DNA of 64,000 nt from Rhizophagus clarus (Eukaryota > Glomeromycota > Glomeromycetes > Glomerales > Glomeraceae): contig BLAL01000034.1 in assembly GCA_015698045.1 (NCBI GenBank), positions 620,001 to 684,000 of the forward strand. The letters run 5' to 3'. This document shows, one piece after another, positions 12,565 to 23,331 of the stretch. The first letter of the stretch is position 1, and every line of letters starts with the position of its first letter. The notes under the pieces are model-generated. The model searched no databases. It worked only from the letters and a program-made list of their open reading frames with translations, and had not been told where the DNA came from. A program made the translations under genes and the position numbers.

Positions 12565-12702
12565 TCATCTTTTTTTTTCTTTTTTTTCTTTTTTTTTAAA
12601 AAAAAAAAAGAAAAAAGAAAAAAAGAAAAAAGAAAGAAAACCAAACCCAAAAAAAAAAAAAAACAAAAAACAAAAAACAGAAAAAAAAAAAGAAAAAAAA
12701 AA
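12565..12702. repeat. Poly-T/poly-A snap-back in a leader
   Basis: A run of T-rich sequence (12,567-12,597) is followed at once by A-rich sequence with matching interruptions (TTTTTTTTC… against GAAAAAAAA…), then a long A-rich tract up to the next gene's ATG. It could form a hairpin in the transcript leader. An in-frame ATG at 12,538 would translate this into Phe then Lys runs, which is why I prefer the ATG at 12,706. Confidence 0.5.
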
Positions 12703-12705
12703 AAA

Positions 12706-13305
12706 ATGGATCATAACAAACTTTACAATAAGTTCGTTAAGGAAATTGAAAAATTGATTCAATTAAAGAAAAATTCTCGTATAACAACAACTAATGATTC
12801 CACCTTTTCCGTGTCGTTAAATATGGAGGACGATGTGGATCGAAAGGCTGTAGTTAATGAGATTGTTCAAGCCATTCAAAGTAAAACCGAAAAAAATTTA
12901 TACGTTAAATTTGAAAATTTATTCCGTTTTTATAATGTTATGAATCAATATAAAATATATTATAATCAAGAAAATGGGAAAAAAGTTAAACAAAAATTAA
13001 TGAATGATATTAATTTGAAAGGGAATTATAAAGTTATAAGGAAAACCATTAGAATTTATCACTTTTTTAATTGTCAAAAATTATACGGAATCGAAGATGC
13101 GTATAAATATTGTCAGATTTCACCTCGTGAATTTGATATATTAAGTGATGAAAAATGGACTACTTTGGCTGCTAAATATGATTTTAAGGATAATTATGAT
13201 AAGGATTATTTATATTGGCAAGTAAGAAATAGGAAAAAGAAGGAAAAAGAAGAAAGTGAAGTGAGTGAAGAGAGTGATAAAACCATATCCGATTTAGATG
13301 AATAA
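12706..13305 (+). CDS. Hypothetical basic/acidic-tailed protein (199 aa)
   Basis: Single-exon open frame of 199 residues starting MDHNKLYNKFVKEIEKL directly after a poly-A leader. An in-frame ATG at 12,538 would only add low-complexity Phe/Lys sequence. The protein looks mostly helical: a charged N-terminal part, a central block (FENLFRFYNVMNQYKIYY, then IRIYHFFNCQKLYGIEDAYK), a short motif YCQISPREFDIL with aromatic residues, then a Lys/Glu-rich C-terminus ending in Ser/Glu/Asp repeats. There is no signal peptide and no membrane segment. The pattern of spaced Trp/Tyr and the helix YKYCQISPREFDILSDEKW could be a small DNA-binding fold, but I do not recognise a family. Codon use and the clean frame support a real gene. 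It is likely lineage-specific. It converges on the Argonaute gene, about 760 bp away. Confidence 0.6.
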   Translation: MDHNKLYNKFVKEIEKLIQLKKNSRITTTNDSTFSVSLNMEDDVDRKAVVNEIVQAIQSKTEKNLYVKFENLFRFYNVMNQYKIYYNQENGKKVKQKLMNDINLKGNYKVIRKTIRIYHFFNCQKLYGIEDAYKYCQISPREFDILSDEKWTTLAAKYDFKDNYDKDYLYWQVRNRKKKEKEESEVSEESDKTISDLDE

Positions 13306-14066
13306 ATAAAATAAATTTATAAATTTATATAATTAAATTTTTATATATATATGGTAGATTTATGTTTATTTCCTTTAAATATACGTTTAATTTTAAGATG
13401 TTTTCTTTCTTTCTTTTTTTTTTTATCTAAGTTTTGATATGTAAAACGGGATTATAAATATTAAATTACGTAAATTACGATTTTATGATTTTATTTTAAG
13501 TTTTGTTATAAATTTTATGATTCTTAATAAAAAAAAAAAAATCATTAGTACGAATCTTTTTCGCGTTAAAAAATTTGTTAGATCAACATTTCCTTTATAT
13601 ACAGTATACCACATGATCAATTTCGATCGATCAAAAAAACGCCCTTGCCCGAAAATCACCAAATTACAATGTTCACACGCACGTGATATATATAACGTTT
13701 GATTGATTTATTACCGTAATAAGTTTAGTAAAAAAAAAGTTAAAATATACATTGCTATTTTTTCTATCATAAAAATGATTTACAAGTATATACCAAAACT
13801 AAATAATACTAAAAAAGTTATATAATACTTTGAGATATACAAACTTTCTTAGTTAAAATTGCTCTTGTATTATCTATCCTCTCACAAGTCTACCCAATAA
13901 TAGTAATTAATGTTGCAAGTAATTACTTTTTTTATCTTGAAACACGATATAAATTAGATCTACTACCTTGAAACCTTTAAATTCCTAACAACTACAAAAC
14001 TACTGTATGACTTAATTTTCATCCTTTCGTCAATTTCTTTACATTAATAATTAATAATTTGTTGTT
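13306..14066. other. Shared 3' region between convergent genes
   Basis: No gene seen between the hypothetical gene (+) and the Argonaute gene (-). A short less-AT-rich block at 13,600-13,700 gives an open frame of 61 residues that I take as chance. Confidence 0.4.
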
Positions 14067-16754
14067 TCACATAAAATACATCGGATAATTTTTGAGATTT
14101 TCATGCACTTTTGGCAACCTTATTGTACCTCTTGAAACTGTTAAATACATTTTCGCTCGGGCACAAGTTAAATGTGCATAATACGTAGGCGCTGGAATGC
14201 TGACGCTGGATGTGGTGCGTTGAAAGTTATAACATAGTGTATTACTTAAACCTTGAAATTCATCTATTGTTAATTTTATATCATCATGAAGTATAGTATA
14301 ATGTGACGGACGCGCTGTTCCTTGATTTGCATAATGTGACTGAAGGTAAAAGTCATTAAGTGTAGGGTGGGTGATTTTTTTATCAACAACTGTTCCAACA
14401 AGACAATTTCCATTCCTATCAGCTTCTTTCTTACTCTGTGGATTTATTGGGAAAATTCTCGTGTGATGACGTTTGCCAACGACCGAAAAAATGATCTTCG
14501 GTTCGTAGCCTGCCCGAAATCCAGCGCATGCTTCTCTAATCTTGGGAAGTTCCCACCTGAGCACCCGTTCAAATTGAGATTCGCTAACTCCATCTCGGTA
14601 CATAATAATATAAGGTGGAAGACGCGGTGCTTCGTTTTTATTAACCTTGCCTTTTCTCTTCTGATAATCACAATATTCTTTCAATATATCTTTTATCATT
14701 TCATCAATTTGAAGAATTTCTTCTAAACCAGAGCGTTCTTGATCCCGATATTTTGTAATGAAACGAGCGGCTTGATTGTCAAGTGAACCAACAACAGCAC
14801 AGATGGATCTACCAGTTTTATCTTTTGGATGGGTTACATCAGCACCAAGAAAGAGCACTTCTTCTCCTCGAATATTGAGCTTGTTTTCTGGTAACATAGA
14901 ATTTACTCCACCAAGTTTAAGGTTTATTTTCATAGCAAGGTTGGCACAATATTGCTGGTTGCGAAAATTTTTCTTAGAGTCTACGCTTACACATTGAGAA
15001 AGACAACCTATTTCAGTGTCCATAATGCGCTTGATGGCTTCATAAAGTTCGGTGTTGATAGGCGACTTTTCGCCAGGAATAATAAAGACTATCATTTGAG
15101 GTGGTCTTTTAAGTCTTTTTTTTGCTTCTTCATAAGCATTTTTTATGCTAACAGGTCCCATATATTGAAGATGCTGGATATCTGGTATAACTCTAGCTAT
15201 ATTCATCCCTTGTAATTCACATTGTCTTCCAAGATTCTTGATGAATTCAACTGCATCTGCCTTGGATATCCACCTACTTTGTTCAAAAATAACTACATGC
15301 CAAAACTCGAGACGTTCACCACTCTCGACAAACTTGACGTCTTTAAGATTCCATTGCCCATTAATAGGTTTCATGACTTTTCCTGCGTATTTAACATCTG
15401 TAGATTCAAGCCTACGTGCATCCACTTCTGTCATTTTGGGTTCAACTTTCATACCAACACCAGTAGGATCATTGGGTAATTGCAATATTTCGTTAGTACC
15501 TCTGATCGTTTCTTTTTCATTGAAGGAAGGTTTCAACTTGGTTTCCATAATAATTTCCCCACGTTGTCTTCCAGTCAACTTCTTGTTACTGTAACGCTGC
15601 CCTTCAATAATTTTACAGAATTCGATCGGCCATGCAATACTCGTGTCATCGTCAGTCATTATTTCAACAAAGAGTCCTGTTGGTTCCTTGATGTTATAAT
15701 TTTCTTTAAAGTATTTTTCGAGTGGATATGTTTCTTTCGAATTTGCTTTTGGTTTATATTTGAAATAAGTTACTTTTTTACCAGTTAGAAGTTTTTTAAT
15801 ACGTCTTTCAGTTGGTACTTTTAAGTGTAGAGGGCGAACAAGCACGCCTTTGATTATTTCGTTGATCTTCTTCAAGTGGAAAGGTTTAAAATCCCTAGGA
15901 AGGGATTGATATCTTAAATACTCTAAAAGAAAAGCATCCAAACTTAACGGTTGATAGAAAGTGGTGAATGTGGGGTTTACGTTAACGAACAAGCTTCCTT
16001 GACCTGGCCTAACGGTCGAGAACCATCCGAACCACAATTCAACACCATTAGAAATTTTTTTCTTCATTCCTTTACTATAGATTGAACTTTTTCCAGATTG
16101 AACGTATTTTTCATTTTCCGCCCCTACTCTATGGATCAAAGAGTTAAGAACGTTAAAAGCTTCGTCACTGAAAAATTCCCACTCAAATTCTTCTCCACTA
16201 ATGTACTTTTTTAGTTGAGTTAGTTCGATGACGGTATCTAAACGGTTAATTATTACATTGTATCGAGTGGGCTCTCCATCAAGGTTTTTAAAATCTACAA
16301 GACTAATTTCTTCCCTTACAACTGGTTTTGCGTCTTCCACTTTATCAAATCCTAAACGATCCGTTGTGTAGAGGGTAGCACCACCATCATATGCGTAAAC
16401 TACGCCTTGGAACCAATCCTCCATTTTGAGACCAAGTTCTGTAAGAACTCTGCGCCGAATATTCTTTCCATAGTCTGACCTTTCACGTTTGACGTCAGCT
16501 TCAATATCCTTATCAATAGGATTGATCTCAATGTTGTACTTGAGAAATTTGTCGTATTTGGAGATTTCTGTCACTTCAAAGCTATTGACTTTCACTTTAA
16601 TAGGTGTTCCCTCTTTTCCATATCCATAATCTTCCCGTTTAAGAATAGGAACAGGTGGCTCGTTTGGGTCCTTAATTTCGGGTTGTGTTTCTTTTTCTTT
16701 TGGTTTTGTTTTCACCTTTTCGTTTGGCCTTGCTCTGAATCTTTCTTTTGACAT
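14067..16754 (-). CDS. Argonaute (AGO) protein, single exon, 895 aa
   Basis: A complete eukaryotic Argonaute, the small-RNA-guided effector of RNA silencing. Domain order: basic N-terminal tail (1-45), N domain (46-190), linker (about 235-270, ELWFGWFSTVRPGQGSLFVN), PAZ (about 275-405, ending CKIIEGQRYSNKKLTGRQ), MID (about 480-620, MIVFIIPGEKSP and QCVSVDSKKNFRNQQ with the 5'-phosphate-binding Lys residues in MKINLKLGG), and PIWI (about 630-880). The slicer tetrad appears complete: Asp639 in GADVTHP, the glutamate finger at Glu678, Asp721 in YRDGVSE, and His861 in YYAHLT. Target cleavage is therefore plausible. The length is normal for the family. The C-terminus ends MYFM rather than the common aromatic-x-A or -V. 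The absence of introns is notable among spliced neighbours and could reflect retroposition or simply the AGO expansion known in Rhizophagus. A TATA box lies 66 nt upstream of the ATG. Overlapping plus-strand open frames are shadows. Confidence 0.95.
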   Translation of the reverse strand: MSKERFRARPNEKVKTKPKEKETQPEIKDPNEPPVPILKREDYGYGKEGTPIKVKVNSFEVTEISKYDKFLKYNIEINPIDKDIEADVKRERSDYGKNIRRRVLTELGLKMEDWFQGVVYAYDGGATLYTTDRLGFDKVEDAKPVVREEISLVDFKNLDGEPTRYNVIINRLDTVIELTQLKKYISGEEFEWEFFSDEAFNVLNSLIHRVGAENEKYVQSGKSSIYSKGMKKKISNGVELWFGWFSTVRPGQGSLFVNVNPTFTTFYQPLSLDAFLLEYLRYQSLPRDFKPFHLKKINEIIKGVLVRPLHLKVPTERRIKKLLTGKKVTYFKYKPKANSKETYPLEKYFKENYNIKEPTGLFVEIMTDDDTSIAWPIEFCKIIEGQRYSNKKLTGRQRGEIIMETKLKPSFNEKETIRGTNEILQLPNDPTGVGMKVEPKMTEVDARRLESTDVKYAGKVMKPINGQWNLKDVKFVESGERLEFWHVVIFEQSRWISKADAVEFIKNLGRQCELQGMNIARVIPDIQHLQYMGPVSIKNAYEEAKKRLKRPPQMIVFIIPGEKSPINTELYEAIKRIMDTEIGCLSQCVSVDSKKNFRNQQYCANLAMKINLKLGGVNSMLPENKLNIRGEEVLFLGADVTHPKDKTGRSICAVVGSLDNQAARFITKYRDQERSGLEEILQIDEMIKDILKEYCDYQKRKGKVNKNEAPRLPPYIIMYRDGVSESQFERVLRWELPKIREACAGFRAGYEPKIIFSVVGKRHHTRIFPINPQSKKEADRNGNCLVGTVVDKKITHPTLNDFYLQSHYANQGTARPSHYTILHDDIKLTIDEFQGLSNTLCYNFQRTTSSVSIPAPTYYAHLTCARAKMYLTVSRGTIRLPKVHENLKNYPMYFM

Positions 16755-16819
16755 GATTTTTTTTTTTTTTTTCCAAAAATTTAATAAATTTTGGAATTTT
16801 AAGTTGGGGGAAGTAGGTA

Positions 16820-16826
16820 TTTTATA
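16820..16826 (-). promoter_or_regulatory. TATA box of the Argonaute gene
   Basis: TATAAAA on the minus strand (CTTCTATAAAATACC), 66 nt before the AGO start codon, with a pyrimidine-rich leader (a poly-A run on the plus-strand complement) between them. Position and sequence fit a core promoter. No experiment supports it. Confidence 0.5.
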
Positions 16827-18202
16827 GAAGCAGGTTTACGCCACAAGGCTTAGGCGGACAATAAAACTAAATTAGCATTGTGCCGGAGATTTTTGTCCGA
16901 CAAAAATTATTTAAATTGTGTTCAAAAATGATAGAACAATTCATTTAGGGTGCATCGAAAAAATCATCAATTAAAACTATGTTTCAAAATGAAAATAATA
17001 ACGGGAATATTAAACTCATGGAAATTGAAAAAATTATTTTTTTATTTGTTTTTTATTTTTCTTTTGTTTCATTCTTTTATTGCTCGTTTTTTTTCTTTTT
17101 TTTTTTTTTTAATTATTCCCTTTTCTTCTAATTCATTTGATTATTAATAATAACGGGGTTTTTCCATGGGAACATCATTGTAAAACTATCGCAACCAAAT
17201 CTGTGCTGATCGGCATGTAAAACACCCCTGAATAAATAATGGCCGTCAAATTAAAAAGGCTATAGCAGATAACAGGTCCGATTTAGTCAGTCCGCAGTAT
17301 AAATGTATCTAATTATGGCATAATTTTTCCAAATAAATGAACTAAAATACCAACAAAAAAAGCATGCATTTTAGATTTTATGTTGGGCTAAATATTAAAA
17401 ATGGAAATTGCCGAATGTCATTGATGTTTCTCTTGTAGTTAATCATATTGTTCAACTACTTTTGTCATGTACTAAAGTTGAGTAATTGTGGGGTCGCAAC
17501 AAGAGAAATTATTGTGCTAACAGCAGAAAATCTTATGATATAAATGCTTATCAATGCAGATCAACGAGATCATCGTTTTGAATCTCATGTTAAATAAACT
17601 GCGTCATTTAGTATACTAAATCGCACAGGAACTTTTCATTCAAATTCTTAACTTGATTGTTATTTGATTAAAAGGAAAAAAAAGAAAATATTCATAATCT
17701 TTATATGCGCTCACTGTTTACAATTTTGCGGTTAGCCTTAATTGTCTGTCAGCAATAATGGATTAGATCACAAGTCTAATATTTCTTTCATTCGAAAGAC
17801 CGAATATGATAATTTCCTTTCCATATATAGAATTTAATTTATCTAAATATGAAGGAAGATAACATAATATACAAATCAGTCGTTGTCTCATTAATCCTCC
17901 AAAATGGAAATCAATCAAAGAGAAATTAGGGGGCTTTTTCATATATAGAAAGATTTAAATCTAATCAATTATCAAATCCAATCATAAATCCTTTTTTTTT
18001 TTTTTTTTTGAAGTCCTATCCAATTTGGATGCGCCGATTTTATCTGACGTGAGGTTCTTTTTTCTAGAAATTATCCATATTAAGATAATTTTCGTTAAAT
18101 TGGATAATAAATATTAAATAATTGGCAATTTAACTGGTTTTTTACTTGTTCGATTTCGTTCGCTTTGTTTTGACCACCAAAAAATCCCTTCCTTTCTTTC
18201 AG
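16827..18202. other. Divergent intergenic region between AGO and Myb-like gene
   Basis: No gene seen in 1.4 kb. It should contain the upstream control regions of both divergent genes. The open frame at 16,950-17,147 is T-rich noise. I see no clear operator-like repeats. Confidence 0.4.
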
Positions 18203-18210
18203 TATAAATA
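18203..18210 (+). promoter_or_regulatory. TATA box of the Myb-like gene
   Basis: TATAAATA, 77 nt upstream of the ATG at 18,287, followed by a strong pyrimidine tract (TTCCTTCCCCCCCCC…CTTTCCC). This is the usual arrangement of fungal core promoters with a CT-rich block near the transcription start. Confidence 0.5.
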
Positions 18211-18286
18211 TGATCAGTCTACATTTTTTTTTCCTTCCCCCCCCCTTCTCTTTCTCTTTCCCTTTTTTTTTTTACTAATTTAAGTC

Positions 18287-19069
18287 ATGGTCCGATTATT
18301 TGATTCAGATGTAAGTAATTTGACAGAAAGTTTTTATGTTAACCCTTCTTTAAATTTTTTTTTTTTTTTCCTTCCTTTCTTTTTTTTTAGAGTGAAAATA
18401 TTATTAGCCAATTTATGTTACAAAATCCTAACCATCCAAGTCCTTTCGCAGAATTAAGTAGAAAGATACCATTTACTAATAAACAAATTAGTCATCAGTA
18501 AGTAATATTTTTATTTTTTTTTATTTTATTTTATTTATTTTATTTTATTTTATTTTTTATTTTATTTATTTTATTTTATTTATTACTATAAATTTTAGCT
18601 GGAATGATAAACTTAACCCTCTACGTACGTACATATACAATATATTTACTGTATATATAATAAGAAAAAAAAAGAAAATCTATTATTTTATTTATTTGTT
18701 TATTATTTTATTTTCTTTCTTTGATTAGTTTGGTCGGGACCTCTTTCTGATGATGAAAGAAAGTTTATTCATAATTGGGCTAAAAACAATCGAAAAAACA
18801 ATATCTATAATTGGAAACATTGTCAAAAGGAAATGTACACAGTTTTCAATAAATTACATTCTACAAATAAAATAAAGAACGCATGGAATTCCGAACAAAA
18901 ACGGTCTGGCAGAACTAATGCTTCATTACCCTTATCTATTAATGATGATACCATAACTTTACTCCCTCCATCTCCTATCGAACCTTATTTTCGACCTGAT
19001 CTAACAAAATTCGACAAAACTTATCTTTTAAATATAACTTATGGATATAAGAAATATCATTATTATTAA
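18287..19069 (+). CDS. Two-repeat Myb/SANT-like DNA-binding protein (4 exons, 165 aa)
   Basis: Exons are 18,287-18,310, 18,391-18,497, 18,599-18,624 and 18,729-19,069, all with GT..AG introns and consistent phases (0, 2, 1). The protein has two Myb/SANT-like helix-turn-helix repeats. The first is FMLQNPNHPSPFAELSRKI…TNKQISHHWNDKLNPL, with the recognition-helix pattern TNKQISxxW. The second starts GPLSDDERKFIHNWAKNN and runs to YNWKHCQKEMYTVFNKLHS…KNAWNSEQKR. Repeat 1 lacks the first tryptophan and the usual start of the domain, so the true N-terminus could lie in another exon, or the domain is divergent. The C-terminal tail (about 50 residues) ends in a Tyr/Lys/His-rich stretch. A nuclear transcription factor is likely by family; targets are unknown. 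Only the last exon is visible as a long open frame. Confidence 0.8.
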
Positions 19070-19909
19070 ATAGTTGGTAGAATACAATCAATTACACATA
19101 CACCTCTCTAACACGGATAAATTTTTTTAATATTTATCAATTTTGTAGATACAATTTAATTCAAAATATTTTCTGTATTCTCTGTATTCTATTTTCTGTA
19201 TTTTCTGTATTTTATGCATTCTCTGCTCTTCATTCTTTTGTAAAATAAACCATTTCATTGTCCTTGATTTTAAATTAATTAACTCCTTTCAAAGTGTACT
19301 TGTTATTCTGTATTAACATCTTATATCTCCGATCAATGGTAATTGTGAAATAATTAATAAATTGATCTTTTCTCTCTTTGATTTTGATTTAAAACCTTCC
19401 AGTGTGTAATCTTTGTCGTGCATTATCCAATGGTTGCTCATTTTATTAATGATATTTGCGTGATGATCAAGATAATATTTGTATTTATAGAAATACTAGT
19501 AGTAGGTGGAAGGTTGTCTAGGAAAACGAGATGAAATATTTTTTTTTTTCGTTCCTAACTTATTAACAGAAGAACTGGTAAATAATAAAATAATCGAAAA
19601 AGTCTATGGTGTATTAAGTCCTTTATCATTAAAGATTTGCGTAATATTTTAGAAAGAATTTGTATTAATGTATTAATTGTTGAACCTACTTTTAAACAAT
19701 TGTCTCTTTAACTAATTGTGAAATAATTTCAAGAAAAAATATGAAAAGAATATGATCACCTTCAGGAATGATATCATCAGGAATTAAAATGGCGTGAAGA
19801 AGTTCTAATAGCTTTTGTTTTAACATTAGCGAGAAGACAAACAGAAATTATTGTGATCTATTGTTTTCATAATCCATTGACACTTTAATTGTGATCTTTG
19901 CCGCTCTGA
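19070..19909. other. Intergenic, with a plus-strand coding-like scrap
   Basis: It holds the 3' flank of the Myb-like gene with TTCTGTATT repeats (19,165-19,225). Between 19,760 and 19,890 (+) an open stretch YHQELKWREEVLIAFVLTLARRQ ends at TAA. It looks coding but is short and its upstream frame is broken. No family assigned. Confidence 0.35.
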
Positions 19910-21187
19910 TTAATCGGGAATACAAAATAATTCGTTTTCTTTGGGTTTCTGTTTTCCGAGTAATGCATTCCAAGGCATGTCTATGTATCTCTCGATTAGA
20001 ATAATATTCAAAGGCACCATTTTAACACTAGTATCAATTGAATCCACTGCTTGATGTGACTTTTCCCGCATCGAATCGATACTCCAAAGATACATTTTCT
20101 TTCCTTCTTTTTCTTCTCCGTAATTTTCTTTTGTCGTTGAAAACGTTAAATTCACACTTGTCGGAATACTTCTCCATCGTTAAAACTTTGTCGCTCAAAA
20201 ACACTTTTGATCCCATAATTGCATTTTTTTTGATGGGCCGACGAATATAGTAAGTCTATAATAAACAATTAATGATACTGACTATGGTTACTTTCACCGT
20301 TATAAGATGTGAATGTATTTGTCAAGAATAAGGTGTGAGCTTGGGCCTCGTCAAAGACTATTGGGAAATTTTTCATCCTTTAGTTGGTACTAATATCATC
20401 TATAATAGTAAAATATTTACTACGATCTTCAATAGAATCACGAAATTTTAGACATTGCACCGATGATTCAATAACAATGCAACTCCATACTGCTCGCTCC
20501 ACGAATATTTTATGCCTCTTTAGGGTCTTTTTCCCTCAATATTAATCTTCGTAACCCAATGTTCAGCAGCAACGTATAGGCCGCATAAAACAACCCTTGT
20601 TAGTGAGACATCTACCAAGAAGGTTATACAGAAGCAAAATAGGACTATTACCAAGCATTATAATTTTTTTTTTCTCATCATTTATTTCTTTGTAAGGATG
20701 TTCATTTGGTGCTTTGAAATACGTATAAGGATCATAACTGTTTGTCATAACGTTTTCTAGAACTCCTACTACTTTGGTTAGGGAGATAAATTTAAAAAGA
20801 ATATGATACAATAAAGAATTGAATAAACGATTTTTTTTAAAAATTTATTGTTCGAGAAGTAAACCAATGGAGACATTTACCAGTGATGAAGGTACCTTGT
20901 TTTAGATTTCTTCTCATCATCATCATCATGCCAAGATTTTTAATGCCATCTATGATCCATGTCGTCTGCGGTATAATTTATCTTTGAGGCTTTCAAGTTC
21001 GTGCTCAAATTTCCAGATATGGTTATTCCCAAAAGTTCTCTTCTATCAAAGAGAATATCCTTGAAGTTTGCAACAATTAATTCGCTAATTTGATATCAGC
21101 AATTGATTTTGGAATTTTGCCAATTGGAACATTGAAAATATTGTTGGAAGCTTATCCTATAATCAAACAATTTAGTGATAACATCAT
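19910..21187 (-). pseudogene. Crinkler (CRN)-type P-loop NTPase gene, decayed
   Basis: On the minus strand, an N-terminus MMLSLNCLIIG, then after a stop ASNNIFNVPIGKIPKSIADIK, then in another frame ELIVANFKDILFDRRELL. This matches the ubiquitin-like CRN header that begins many Crinkler-type proteins of oomycetes and Glomeromycotina. Further on (about 20,610-20,670) the segment KKIIMLGNSPILLLYNLLGR fits the P-loop region of these proteins, but its GxxGxGK[ST] is lost. Near 20,345 PIVFDEAQ fits the Walker B site. The rest (20,216-19,910) continues in alternating frames. At least three frame breaks and several stops show it is not functional. CRN proteins are candidate secreted effectors in this lineage; the header assignment rests on remembered family sequence. 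Confidence 0.55.
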
Positions 21188-22198
21188 TTTGTTTCTATAA
21201 AAGCGTTTGATTTTTTTAGCCTTTGAGAGAAAAAAATTTTTTGAGTAAGTAAATTTGAGTAAGTTTGAGAAAACTTGAAGGTATAATACATACTTGTAAA
21301 ATCTTTTTGGATACATTTTGACTACGACATTCGGTCAGTATCTTGTTATAAAAAAAGTAAAAAAAAAAAAAAAAAAAAAAATTAATTTGTCAGATAAAAA
21401 ATTTATACGGTTTGCATGAAAATTCTCATGAGTATCATCAAAAAAGATTTTTCGGTCGTACTTGCAACACAGAAATAAAGCTGTGCGATGTATGATTTCT
21501 CACTTTTTTTTCTTACTCGCCCGTCGTATTATTTTCTTCGAACCTAAACGTTACAGTATGAACTTGTTAAAAAGAAACCGACGTATCGCAGTTTTAAAGA
21601 AGCGTTGACAAAGAATTGTGGAATTTCTTATTCAAATAAGGTATGAATGAAATATATTTTTTTCGGTATGCAATTTAACATCGAATTAATCTAAATAACT
21701 AATATCGGATATATAAACCTTATTATTGAATATAAATTATCACTCATTCCATATAATTAAATAAATTAAATTAACTTTTTGAACCGGCAATTCATTGAAC
21801 CGAATCAAGAACGACTTTGTGGTGGCAAAAACGTTTGTCAGTTTTTATTTAACTCCAGATCGAATGATCAGAGTTACAGCAATCCATCCTTAAACGTCAC
21901 TTCGTGTTCTGCACGTTCCTTTGTGGTAAGATATTTATAATTTACGCGGTTTAGCTTCTAAATCCAGATTTTTACCAGAACAATTATCTAATTATTAAAA
22001 AAATTTTCTGGTGTAGATGTTTTAAGCCGGTGATCATGATAAACCTAAAATATTGATAATGTTAATATTTTAGTTTTTAGTTTTTGTTTTTGTATAAATT
22101 TCATTAAAAACATACCTTTATTTTCTTCTTATTATTATTAATGTAACAAATATAAAATCATTTTTTGTGATGTAATTTATGAAATTACTATGATGTAC
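21188..22198. other. Non-coding sequence
   Basis: No gene recognised. A 20-nt poly-A run lies at 21,359-21,380. A slightly GC-richer block at 21,480-21,960 contains short open stretches only. Confidence 0.35.
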
Positions 22199-22740
22199 TT
22201 ATGATATCAAATAAATGTTATAATACTTTAGCAATGTTAATTCAATATTAATATGATATTTCTATGGATATAGTTATGATATCAAGTAAATGTAAAAACA
22301 TTTTTGTAATATTAATTTGATGTTAATATGATATCGCTACAATATGGTTGTAATATCGAATAAATGTTATAATACTTTGCAATATTAATTCAATATTAAT
22401 ATGTTATCTTTATGATATAGTTATGATATCAAATAAATGTTATAATACTTTGGCAATGTTAATTCGATATTAATATATTATCTTTATAATATAGTTATGA
22501 TATCAAATAAATGTTATAATACTTTGGCAATATTAATTCAATGTTATTATGTTATCTTTATGATATAGTTATGATATAAAATAAATGTTATAATACTTTG
22601 GCAATATTAATTTGATATTAATACATTATCATTATGATATAATTATGATATCAAATCATATTATAATACTTTGGTAATGTTAATTTGATATTAATATGTT
22701 ATTACTACAATATAGTTACAATATCAAATAAATGTCATAT
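22199..22740. repeat. Tandem repeat, about 74-bp unit, 7-8 copies
   Basis: The unit reads TTATGATATCAAATAAATG-TTATAATACTTTGGCAATG-TTAATTCAATATTAATATG-TTATCTTTATGATATAG. Copies diverge by 5-20%, mostly single-base changes. It marks the left edge of the repeat-dominated part of the window. Confidence 0.85.
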
Positions 22741-22762
22741 AGTGATCGCAGAGATATTGAAC

Positions 22763-22886
22763 CAATCAATATTAAATAAATATAGTTAAGACTAACTTAA
22801 TGACATTAATTCAATTTTTTGTTAAAATATTGTAATGATATCATAATGATATTGTTATGATCATACTATTTATTTAATATTGATTG
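22763..22886. mobile_element. Short inverted-repeat element (20-bp perfect TIRs)
   Basis: CAATCAATATTAAATAAATA at 22,763-22,782 is repeated exactly, inverted, at 22,867-22,886, with an 84-bp spacer. It could be a small MITE or a hairpin belonging to the adjacent tandem array, since the interior shares ATGATATC motifs with it. No clear TSD. Confidence 0.4.
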
Positions 22887-23331
22887 TAAACTTCAAGTTT
22901 CAGTAAAGTACAAAACTTTGTAGTTCTCTTCAACAATGTGATATCTGATGAGCATAAACTTTTCCAAAATATCATTGCAATCAACATTATCTTCATCTGT
23001 CAAATGCAAAAAAAAAAGAGTAGCTATGTAAATGCTATGTACTAATAAGAATAAGAGACTGTTAAAGTAGAGTAGAATTACGTAATCATAATAAAAATAA
23101 TTATTACACAGTATTGTATCCTCCATTCTTCATTTTTATTAAAAATGAGTATCATGAATGTACTACAGTCAACTCCCTTTATAGTCATCTCCGTTATAGT
23201 CACATTACCCTATATAGTCACCTTAGTTGAGTATCCCAAATTTTCATATATAAAAACTATCGTTTATAATCACAAACTACCTATAGTCACTATCACATCT
23301 TTTTTTAAAAATTTTATTATATATATGTAAT

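Noticed and set aside
12538..12705. Upstream ATG extending the hypothetical protein by 56 residues
   Set aside because: It would encode Phe then Lys runs from a poly-T/poly-A snap-back; the ATG at 12,706 follows a typical A-rich leader.
14367..15788. Several plus-strand frames of 73-119 residues
   Set aside because: They lie antisense to the Argonaute gene and have no independent support.
20038..20250. 70-residue plus-strand frame with a hydrophobic segment
   Set aside because: Antisense to the CRN-type pseudogene; no other support.
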